Shown piece by piece: positions 31,900 to 42,851 of a DNA stretch of 64,000 bases. Origin of the DNA: Acanthosepion esculentum (lineage: Eukaryota > Mollusca > Cephalopoda > Sepiida > Sepiidae); contig OZ038510.1 of the NCBI GenBank assembly GCA_964036315.1, positions 79,129,349-79,193,348 on the forward strand, given 5' to 3'. Below the pieces are notes generated by a model. That model ran no database searches, was not told where the DNA came from, and worked only from the letters and a program-made list of their open reading frames with translations. Numbering within the stretch: the stretch's first letter is position 1; every line of letters begins with the position of its first letter. The position numbers were made by a program, and so were the translations under genes.

Positions 31900-33775
31900 T
31901 ATTATTAATTTTCAACTAGTATTTCTTTCATCTTATTTCTCTTGCTTTTCCACCAAGTAGTAATAGTCTTAAGCTGTCTGAATTTCTTAGATGAAGCCTT
32001 GGCAATTATTATTCATTTTCAACTAGTATTTCTTTCATCTTATTTCTCTTGCTTTTCCACCAAGTAGTAATAGTCTTAAGCTGTCTGAATTTCTTAGATG
32101 AAGCCTTGGCAATTATTATTCATTTTCAACTAGTATTTCTTTCATCTTATTTCTCTTGCTTTTCCACCAAGTAGTAATAGTCTTAAGCTGTCTGAATTTC
32201 TTAGATGAAGCCTTGGCAATTATTATTCATTTTCAACTAGTATTTCTTTCATCTTATTTCTCTTGCTTTTCCACCAAGTAGTAATAGTCTTAAGCTGTCT
32301 GAATTTCTTAGATGAAGCCTTGGCAATTATTATTCATTTTCAACTAGTATTTCTTTCATCTTATTTCTCTTGCTTTTCCACCAAGTAGTAATAGTCTTAA
32401 GCTGTCTGAATTTCTTAGATGAAGCCTTGGCAATTATTATTCATTTTCAACTAGTATTTCTTTCATCTTATTTCTCTTGCTTTTCCACCAAGTAGTAATA
32501 GTCTTAAGCTGTCTGAATTTCTTAGATGAAGCCTTGGCAATTATTATTCATTTTCAACTAGTATTTCTTTCATCTTATTTCTCTTGCTTTTCCACCAAGT
32601 AGTAATAGTCTTAAGCTGTCTGAATTTCTTAGATGAAGCCTTGGCAATTATTATTAATTTTCAACTAGTATTTCTTTCATCTTATTTCTCTTGCTTTTCC
32701 ACCAAGTAGTAATAGTCTTAAGTTGTCTGAATTTCTTAGATGAAGCCTTGGCAATTATTATTCATTTTCAACTAGTATTTCTTTCATCTTATTTCTCTTG
32801 CTTTTCCACCAAGTAGTAATAGTCTTAAGTTGTCTGAATTTCTTAGATGAAGCCTTGGCAATTATTATTCATTTTCAACTAGTATTTCTTTCATCTTATT
32901 TCTCTTGCTTTTCCACCAAGTAGTAATAGTCTTAAGCTGTCTGAATTTCTTAGATGAAGCCTTGGCAATTATTATTAATTTTCAACTAGTATTTCTTTCA
33001 TCTTATTTCTCTTGCTTTTCCACCAAGTAGTAATAGTCTTAAGTTGTCTGAATTTCTTAGATGAAGCCTTGGCAATTATTATTCATTTTCAACTAGTATT
33101 TCTTTCATCTTATTTCTCTTGCTTTTCCACCAAGTAGTAATAGTCTTAAGTTGTCTGAATTTCTTAGATGAAGCCTTGGCAATTATTATTCATTTTCAAC
33201 TAGTATTTCTTTCATCTTATTTCTCTTGCTTTTCCACCAAGTAGTAATAGTCTTAAGTTGTCTGAATTTCTTAGATGAAGCCTTGGCAATTGTTATTCAT
33301 TTTCAACTAGTATTTCTTTCATCTTATTTCTCTTGCTTTTCCACCAAGTAGTAATAGTCTTAAGTTGTCTGAATTTCTTAGATGAAGCCTTGGCAATTAT
33401 TATTCATTTTCAACTAGTATTTCTTTCATCTTATTTCTCTTGCTTTTCCACCAAGTAGTAATAGTCTTAAGTTGTCTGAATTTCTTAGATGAAGCCTTGG
33501 CAATTGTTATTAATTTTCAACTAGTATTTCTTTCATCTTATTTCTCTTGCTTTTCCACCAAGTAGTAATAGTCTTAAGCTGTCTGAATTTCTTAGATGAA
33601 GCCTTGGCAATTATTATTCATTTTCAACTAGTATTTCTTTCATCTTATTTCTCTTGCTTTTCCACCAAGTAGTAATAGTCTTAAGTTGTCTATATTCTTT
33701 TAGATGAAGCCTTGTTGATTATTATTAGTTTTTGACTATCAATTCTTTCATCTCAATTTCTGTAACTTTTTATTG
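31900..33775. repeat. 107-bp tandem array, about 17 copies
   Basis: Period 107 measured between successive ggcaattatt sites (32,001, 32,108, 32,215). Units are nearly identical; they vary mainly at taagctgtc/taagttgtc and ttcatttt/ttaatttt. The last unit (33,690-33,775) has diverged. The half-unit gatgaagcc...ttcaactagtatttctttcatc is the reverse complement of the 68-bp unit at 50.6-53.2 kb. Confidence 0.95.
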
Positions 33776-34770
33776 CAACTGCTAGGTTAATCCACAATCA
33801 CTAGTAGCCAATGAGATGAGAGAAATACTTGTCAAAAATTAATAACAATGGGAAATGATTCAATTCATTAAATTTCTTCTTTGGGATAACCACCCCCCCC
33901 AATCTTTATCCCAAAGTGTATTCTGATAGGATTCTGCCATAAAAGATAAAGACATTTTATCTTCTTAATTACAATAGAAGGCACGCGAGATAACATCGGA
34001 AAAACGGGAAGTGCTTTGGAATCATTTTGTACAAGCAAAATAAAATCTGAAGAAATAAAGAATAGTGAAGAAATCATTGCAATTAAAGCTAAAAAAAAAA
34101 ATCACAACCCCCCCCCCAAAAAAAAAACAAAAGAAAAATAATCAGAATAAAATCCTAAACAAATACGACGACATAACTATTTTGTGAAAATCTTTTTTTT
34201 TTTTTTTGCTATTAATATTTGAATAATAGGAGGGGGAAACTGAAATCTTCTCAGCTCTGGTTACTTCCTCAAATCTGACCAAACACCAAATGTTTGGGGC
34301 CATTTTGGTATACACACACACACACACTATATATATTTTCTGATATAACAGTGCGTTATTTTAAATACTTTTCAAAGAACTTTTTAATACACATAAAAAT
34401 AACACTTTTATTTACTTACCAGTTTGAGATTTTGTGATTTTTCAAAATTGTTTTTGAAACCATGAAAAGAACACTAGAACTTGAGGGGCATTCAAAATAA
34501 ACAGGCATTCATTTTAAAAAGCCACTAAGCAGGAAATGGGCTGTTAATAGGTAAAGAAATCAAAAATGTTATTTTTATGTGTTGTATAGATATAAAAACA
34601 TCAATACAACTTAACAAATGTAGTGCAGGAATATAATCTATAATCATTGCAATAAAAAGTTTCTGTATTTAATATTAATTTTATATTCATAATATTTATT
34701 CTTGGAAATGAATCAGGTTTTGTAAAAAAAAAAAAAAATGACAAAAAATACAATAACTTTGGAAATTACT
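33776..34770. other. AT-rich with homopolymers, no gene seen
   Basis: C run at about 33,892, A/C runs at 34,090-34,130, T run at 34,191-34,208 and (CA)n at 34,313-34,327. Short minus frames here are not supported. Confidence 0.35.
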
Positions 34771-35449
34771 GTATTTGACAGCATATAAGGCACACTTTTT
34801 TTTACTAAAAATATCTTTTAAAATTCTCCTGCATCTTATGTCATATGTAGTTGTAAAATTTACGATAGTCCGCTGAAATTAGCTACCTGGCAACTTCTAT
34901 TAGCTTAGACTTTAGAGTAACTTCCATATACCTATAGTCATTATTTAAAAGGCTATTATGCAGATTAAAAGTGTTATCATTGATAATATTCATTATATTA
35001 ATTTCACCATGTTTAATATTAGTACTTTGTTTCACTAAAATTATATGCAATAAATTCAAATTATATATTTGTAAAATATATTTGTTTCGTTAATATTTTT
35101 CTTGTTATAAATACAATCAGATTTTTTTATCCTAATTATTCCAATAAGACGTTTACAAGACGCAGATTGTATATAAAGGAAAATTTTTGAGTGAATTTTA
35201 ATGGTAACTGTAGTGTTTTGCTCAATTGTAATAATTGCTTGATTTTTATTTTATTTTCTTACTTTTAGATATAATAAAGTTCTCTTTTTCCTATTATTTT
35301 TCATTTAATTCTAATCATGGCTTGTTTAACCAAAATAATACCTAATAAATATAGCCTAAGCTGTACCATTTACTAATAATTTTACTAATTACTAATTTTT
35401 TTGATTTGCCCTGCTGAATTTGGAGTGCGTCTCATATGCCGTCAAATAC
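34771..35449. mobile_element. TIR-bounded non-autonomous DNA element, about 680 bp
   Basis: Left end gtatttgacagcatataagg (34,771 on) and the reverse complement of the right end (gtatttgacggcatatgaga, 35,449 back) match over 25 bp with four transitions. The interior is AT-rich and non-coding. No target duplication is visible. Similar ataagacgcag words occur at 35,155 and 57,770. Confidence 0.55.
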
Positions 35450-35765
35450 AAAATTTGAAATTTCTGTCTGAATGTCCAAGATGAGTTATCATAATTTACA
35501 CTATTTATATTTGGACTAGCGTCCTCATCTTTGTTGTTGTAGATAAGACATTTCAGCTGTTGTGCCACAGGTATAAATTGATCTGGGTAATCTACAGAGA
35601 ATTTAGAACTGAACCCTTTATTTAATCTACAGGGGTAGACTGTTCTTGTCCCACTCTCCATGTCTAGGGATATTGGCTAGTTTTTATTTTTAGTACTGCT
35701 CAGTTATTGCTTGCCAGTTTCCCCAGAGTCCAAGTACACACTGCCCGACCCGGGATTGAACTCAC
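35450..35765 (-). repeat. SINE family 2, minus-strand copy
   Basis: On the minus strand: gagttcaatcccggg (B box-like), then acaagaacagtctacccc, aataaagggttcagttc and acaaagatgaggac, the same order as at 41.1 kb. The adjacent TIR element abuts its tail. A derived 89-residue frame is not a gene. Confidence 0.7.
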
Positions 35766-36068
35766 AACCACTATGTAGATTAAATAATGGGTGCAATTAA
35801 GAATTCCCTGAAGGTTATATAATGTAAATAAAATTTGGAAGTTTAAGATTTTTACATTTTGGAGATTGTGTAAAAGCATGGATGACATGACGATTTTTAA
35901 AACTATTTTTTTTTTTTTAGGAAAGGAAAAAAAAAAGAAAAACATTTTTTAATTGTTTTTTTATTTAATGTTTCCTGAATTTACTTTGTCAGTAACTACA
36001 TTTCTACATTTACATTTCCTTATTATTCAGTAAAATCTCTAGAAATTTGTAATAGTTTTCATTTTGGT
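35766..36068. other. AT-rich spacer
   Basis: Poly-T/poly-A tracts at about 35,908-35,940. Nothing else seen. Confidence 0.35.
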
Positions 36069-36290
36069 AGCGGCTTGGATTGAGGAATCAGAGCTGAGTT
36101 CGAATTCCAGTCGAGGTCATTGCATTTACTAATATCCTTGGGAAATCTATGAGTCCAACTCACCTCCCCCTAACTATGGGTGAATAGTAGTATGGATTGG
36201 GTTCTATAGCCTTGGATGGCAACTGGCCTCGAAGAAGGAAAATCTCTGAATTCATAACTGTATGTAGCCCTGGCTAAATACATACTATAC
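36069..36290 (+). repeat. SINE family 1, head partly lost
   Basis: Starts at agcggcttggattgaggaat, with B box gagttcgaattccagtc, body ctaatatccttgggaaa, and tail gggttctatagccttggat and ggcaactgg. Lies just beyond the likely PHKB polyadenylation region. Confidence 0.7.
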
Positions 36291-36334
36291 AGTAAGGAAA
36301 AGGATTGTTCACACTGACTATGATCCTGACTACG

Positions 36335-36742
36335 GTCGATTTTATTTTTTTAGTAGATTTATTTGTAAGGAACAAATTATTTAAATCTGTCATTGAAAAG
36401 AAAGAAAAAAATTTGAAAAAAAAAAAAGAAAAGATTCCAACTTCAATCAAAAGATCAAATGTATAAATTAAAAAGAAAAAAAAAAAAGCAGAAATTTTGC
36501 TAACAAAAACACATTGAAGAGTTATGAACCTCAGCAGTAGCAGCAACAAAAAAAAAAAAAAAAAAAGCAGAAATTTTGCTAACAAAAACACATTGAAGAG
36601 TTATGAACCTCAGCAGTAGCAGCAACAAAAAAAAAAAAAAAAAGCAGAAATTTTGCTAACAAAAACACATTGAAGAGTTATGAACCTCAGCAGTAGCAGC
36701 AACAAAAAAAAAAAAAAATTGGGAAAATGGTATCCCAGATGT
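36335..36742 (-). other. PHKB: PHKB 3' untranslated region (inferred)
   Basis: Downstream of the stop at 36,743, minus-strand AATAAA hexamers occur near 36,341-36,347 and 36,357-36,362, giving a 3' UTR of roughly 370-400 nt. Most of it is a 78-bp triplication (36,488-36,718). The end is inferred, not shown. Confidence 0.45.
36488..36718. repeat. Three copies of a 77-78 bp unit in the PHKB 3' UTR
   Basis: Unit gcagaaattttgctaac ... gaagagttatgaacctcagc ... agcaac plus an A run, starting at 36,488, 36,566 and 36,643. It begins about 25 bp after the stop codon. Copies are almost identical, so expansion is recent. Confidence 0.9.
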
Positions 36743-36949
36743 TTATGCAATACAGCACAAATCATCTATCGATGTCTTCAAATCTCCCTCCAGCACCTGT
36801 TTGAGTACAGACTTGGCAATATAACTGGTTGTACCTTGCCTCACATTTGCTTGTGTGCTGATAAACATGTGCATTGTTACTTTTTCTTTTTCCACATTGC
36901 CTTCTTTCAACTTGTCGTCTTTGAATTGGGCAAAAGCATCATCCAAAAT
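36743..36949 (-). CDS. PHKB: PHKB terminal exon I with CaaX end
   Basis: 207 nt: 68 codons plus TAA. Begins [17 protein letters not shown] and continues [19 protein letters not shown]. Last residues LCCIA then stop; the final four, CCIA, form a prenylation box. Confidence 0.93.
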   Translation of the reverse strand: MLDDAFAQFKDDKLKEGNVEKEKVTMHMFISTQANVRQGTTSYIAKSVLKQVLEGDLKTSIDDLCCIA

Positions 36950-39900
36950 CTGAATTCAAAACAAAACATAAAAAAAATGAACAAAAATTCAAAGAAGCAG
37001 AATCAGTTGTTAACTGGGGCAAGGAATGGCTTGTAAATTCTAATGCCTCCAAAACAAAACTTTTCTCATTTTATCACCACAGAGAACCTTTTCTGTCTGC
37101 CATCAGCATGGCTGAATGCTAACTTCCAAGAGAGTAACACTTTGCACCTTCTTGGACTCACATCTTCCACTGACATGAAGTGGAGGGATTAGATTGAATC
37201 AGTTGCTAGGTCTGCTGCTAGGAAAGTTGATTCAAAATTCTTGATGAAATTCAAAGAAGGGTCTGTAATGTTATCGGTCCTGACCTGGCATCTTGACTTC
37301 AGTCATTTTATCACTGGTGTGGCATAGCTTCCCTTTTTTGTATTTCGGCTGCACAAATTTAACGAATGGGGTTGTTTTATGGGTGTAAGAATTGTAGATT
37401 ATAAGGCTATGTAACATAGAGATGACAGTTTTGATAATAGACTTGAAGAGGTTAAGAATTTGTAGTCATCACGGAGAAGTTCTCTTGGGCATCTATTTCA
37501 CAAAGTAGTAGTCTTTAGAAAGAAGCTCTGTTCATTCAAATGGAAATTACTTCTTACCAATAAAATACGAAGGGAATGAGCATGCTTCACACTCTTCTCA
37601 TGACAGGTCTTTGTTGTAAAGGCCTGAACTGGTGGAACAAGGGAATGTAGCCTATCAGAACATTTCCCATGGGAATTATGATAAAGAAGGAATAGGCTGG
37701 CAATATTGCATTTGTGGGAAAAGAAGAAGTGGTATGGTGGAAAGTAATAATAGTTCCAGTTTACACTATAGTCAAAAAGGGAGACATGGATCCAGTTTGC
37801 ACTATAGCTGAAAAGGTAGGCATGGATCAAGTTTGTGCTACAGTCAAAAAGGAAGGCATGGATCTGGTTTGCACTGCAGTCTAAAAGGTAGGCATGGATC
37901 CGGTTTTTCATTACATTCGAAAATGTAGGCATGGATTTGGTTTGCACTACAGTCGAAAAGGTAGGTATGGATCCGGTTTGCACTACTGTCAAAATGGTAA
38001 GCATGGATTTGGTTTGCATTGCAGTCTAAAAGGTAGGCATGGATCCAGTTTTTCACTACATTCGAAAATGTAGGCATGGATCTGGTTTGCACTACAGTTG
38101 AAAAGGTAGGCCTGGATCCAGTTTGCACTACAGCTAAAGAGGTAGGCATGGATACAGCTTGCACTATAGTCAAAAAGTTAGGCATGGATCTGGTTTGTGC
38201 TACAGTCGAAAAGGTAGGCCTGGATCCAGTTTACAGCTGAGTCAAAAAGACTCAAAACAGGTCTAAGTTTGATCTACACTTTAGTTGGACAGCTTCAAAT
38301 TCTAATAAACAAGAAAAAGTATTACTTACCTTATCCATGTTTACAGCTTGTGGAAAATGCAGCTCAGGATTTCGGTCAAGAATTGTAGCAACAACCATAA
38401 AGGACTAAATGAATGGTAGAAAAATAAAAAAAAGATTTGGCATAAAGTAGAACCATTTAAAATATTTTCTTACAAAATTTATTCAAATCTATAAATAGCC
38501 CTAACTGAAAGATTTAATGAAATATAAACACATATTTATGGTTTAAAAAAAAGTCTACAAATTTAAGAGAAAAAAAGTCTACAAATTTAAGAGAAAAAAA
38601 TGTTAATATATTTTAAAAATATCTGCAAAATAAAAAAAGTTCACAAGATAAAAAAACAACATATCTACAAATTTCTCTAAAAACATAATTTGTTTGTAAG
38701 AGTTTAGTCATTAGTTATTATGTGACAGAATTAGTTTTACTTAAACTGTTGGCTGAAGTAAATTTTAACCTAAATATTTTTGAAGGTACCTAGAAGAACT
38801 GGAAAATATTTATAGTTGGTTAAAATATTACATGGACTAAATCTAAACAAAGTGAAAACTAAAGTCATAATATAGTGGAAAAAAACTAATAAGGCATGAC
38901 TTACTAATACTTGTATGACTGTCATATTTTACTGAAATAATTTAATTAAAATTACAGAATATCAGAAATAGTTTTTTTCTTTGTCTTTAAACATTTTTTT
39001 TTTTAAATAATAACAGGTAAAGTTTCACTGATTAATCTGAAATCAAACATTTTAAATTCAAAACTTTTTAGTCTATTATAAATGATCATAAAATCTCCAT
39101 AAGACACAAACCTCGACCATTATTTGCCGATAAGCAGGATCTACAATACGGCTGAGCATTTTCTCAACCAAAAGTGAGAAATTCATCTCATACATTGTCA
39201 TATCAGAGAGAGTTGGTTGCTGGAAAAAAAGCAAAATAACATTCTATGAACGAGAGAGTAATCAATAGTTGCGATCAGTTTGTATTAAAAGTTAAAATTT
39301 CATACCAGTTGTGTACCACAATAAGACTAATAAAGAAAATAAAATAAGAAAGCAGGAAGTGAATAAGAAAATGGTATCATTTAGAATTTAACCGAGAAAT
39401 AAATATAATTTAGCTGACCTTTGGAAACCATTTCAAAAGACACAGGAATTGATTAATCCATTTGGACTGAGAGAAAGAAACATTAAAATTTGAATAAACA
39501 TCCAAAAAGTATATATGTTAGAGTTGGTTGGTTTGGCAATTTATGTTTCAGTATCAGTTTCCGGTATTCGGTTTGTTTTTTCGGTTTTTAATTTAGTAAT
39601 TTTGTTTCCTAAGGAAGCCATTCATTTTTTTGTGTAATGATAGCATTTCCAGTCGATATCTTATTTCGTTTGAGATTGATAATACTTAATCCGTTCAACT
39701 TGGAATATCTCGTGTATTTCTAGTCCAATCATAAAAATATTCATATGACTGGAAAGAAAATAATATAATCTTTCTAAATATGTAATTTTTATGTGCTTTT
39801 ATTCATTGAATTATTTTTTTTTTTACAGCGAGTTAAATCGGTATAGCTTCGACCAGCTGAAAATGTGAAATGATTTATTTTTTGGAGACTAAATTTTACA

Positions 39901-41706
39901 TGTTATTTTGTTTTGCAAAATCAAAGTGACCAATCTTTATCAATATTCTTGAAATTGTACACTCAATTAGAAGACAACTTAAACTACAACCAGGAAGATG
40001 TTCATTTCTTCTCTGACCCAAGGAAGCAAATTCCTTCAAAAATTATAAAGTAAGCAATAAAAAAAAAAAACAATTCTTTTTTGGTATGCCAGTCAACTAT
40101 TATTGGGGTTTTGCAAATAAATTTCTTCTAAACAAGGAAAATCAATGAGTTATTTTTTCCCTAAATAAATTTATGTTTTTATCTAGTGAATACACCTAAA
40201 ATTAAATATTAAAATAATTAAAAGGTTTTAATTTCATTTTTAGAATGTGTATATTTCCAAATCTGCGAGTATCACCTGTTCTTTTTTAGATACACATTTT
40301 AAAACTGAAATTAAAAAATATTTTAATCATTTTAATATAATCTTAAGTGTATTATTCACTGGATAAAACCATAAAGTAAAGATATTTGTAAAAATAAAAT
40401 GAATTAATTTTCCTTGTTTAGAAGAATTTTATAGGCAGAACAGTAACAAACACCAACCGACCACTACTGGCTGAAAAAGAATAATTTTTACTTTGGGTTT
40501 AAAAAAATGACTTGCAGTTTTGAAAATATATACATTTTAAAACTGAGATTAAAACTTTATTTTTTTAATATCTAATTTTACGTGTATTCGCTAGATAAAA
40601 ACAATTTTATTTGTAGAAAACAGACTCGCATATCTGGAAATATACACATCTTAAAAGTGAAAATTAAGAACTATTTTAATTATTCTTAATATCTAATTTA
40701 GGTGCACACCCTAGATAAAAAACAAATTTATTTATAAAAAAAAATCTTCATTCATTTTTCTTGATTATAACAACTTTATTTTATGATTGCTGTAATGGCT
40801 TGCAAGAAAAACCCTTACAAAAAACCCGACTTTATAAAATTTAACATTAAGATGAAATTGGCAACTATTTTTTAAAATTTTTACTTGCTATTTTGTTGTT
40901 GACTTAATTTTACTGCAAAAATTTCTTTTTTTTTTTTTAAAACTGAAACAAATACTGTCTATATTTCTGAGATGAGGTATTATGTACAGTATTTACATTA
41001 GAAATTCATACCCAGATGTCCTCAAGGACACATGGCACAGTGGATAAAGGCGTTGGTTAGATCCAGTGACAGACCCAAAGAGTGCGAGTTCAATACCCGG
41101 TTAAGGCAGTGGAGAACTTTCAGAGGGAAAATTAGCAGCAGATATGGCTCGTGGAACTAGAACAGTCTACCCCAGTGTTCGAAATAAAGGGTTCAGTTCG
41201 AAATTCCAAACACCTGGAGAAGGCCAGAGCATACAACGGCCGAAACGTTGTGACAAATATGGCGACAAAGATGAGGACAATAGTCCGGCTAATGTAAATA
41301 CTGAAACAAATACATTTTCATTTTTCAGACATCATGTCGTATTTCCTTTTTTTTCTGTTTGGAAATATGATTTCCAAGTGTCATATCTGTCATAGTTCCT
41401 TTTTTCTTCATTTCTTTAGTAAACAAATAGATTTCACATTTATTTCTTAAAACTAGTTAATTAAATGTTTTTAACATATTTTTGTTCAATTTTTTTCTCT
41501 TACAAAGCTATAAATGGTTATAAAATTGAATTTTATTAACATCGGAAAGTCTTTTTCAATCGTGTTTCTTTGGATATGGTCACTCAGTAGTAATATAAAA
41601 ATGAAACCAAAATCGTTCAGTTTTGTAAAAAATTTTGATGTGGTTTCATGGTGTGAAGATGAAACCGAAAAAAGTCAGTTTTTCGGTTAAACCGCACATC
41701 TAATAC

Positions 41707-41784
<78 letters not shown>

Positions 41785-42796
41785 TAAGACAGGTTTCATT
41801 AAATAATTTAGACATATTCTGTCTACTAATTCTTTCATATTTGAGGATAAGCTTTTTTATGCAGTTATTAAAAGATGAAAGGAAAACACAGTGTTGGCTC
41901 ATATTCTATTTATTTCCGAGTACTTTTGACATAGCATAATGTCATAATCAGGGTATTGTTAATTATAAAGTAAATATAATCATATATATTATATTAATTA
42001 TAATTAAATAATTATAAAGTTTATGGTTGTGAAGGACAAAGATTATTGTGGTCATCTGAAAATGACTATTTTTATATGTGGAGTCAGGAACACCGTGTCA
42101 TGGCTTGGGTGACGGATACTATTTAAGGGGAAGTAACTAGGTATGCTGTGGAAAAATTCCAGACTTGAGTAGTTGCTAGATAAAGGAAAAAAAACTGTTA
42201 ACGACAAGCGCTAACATTTAAAGACTATCTATGGTACATATTTTAAAATGTTTGTGGAGTATTTGTAATTAATTTTATTGAGGTTTGGTTTCAATTTTTT
42301 GATATAAATAACTGAGAATTTTTAGTTTGTGTTTATTCTTATTGTGGAAAAGTATGGAGGTATTTTTGACAAAGATTTTTCTGAATTGCGAGTGTGGACA
42401 GGTGTGTTGTTGAAAATGTTTGGAAATATTGGTCTTAGGTGAAGACTTAGCCTACGTGAAAGCGCTGTTGTCGTGTGTCCAACATAGATATTATTTTTGT
42501 TGTTTGAGATGCAATCTCCCAGAGGATATTTAAATTTGTAAACAATGTTTGTTTTCTGTAACATGCAATATATATATATATATATATATGATGTGATGAG
42601 AACGAAAGTAATATATAAATTTTAACGTTCGCAGCGTGAATTAAAAAAAGAGCTTGATACAGGTAGTAGAGCGATAATTATTTATTTCCAACCATTTCCA
42701 ACCCTCACCCACAGATGTGCAGTTAAAATGCACTGAAACCAAGTTGCATCTTTGTTGTGAGTAAAATGGTTTTGTCTATATGATAGAATTATAATA

Positions 42797-42851
<55 letters not shown>

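Noticed and set aside
31900..33775. CRISPR-like array
   Set aside because: Whole units repeat head to tail with no variable spacers; this is satellite DNA in a eukaryote.
37498..38185. Minus frames with STVVQTGSMPTF-like repeats
   Set aside because: Minisatellite shadow joined to a LINE fragment.
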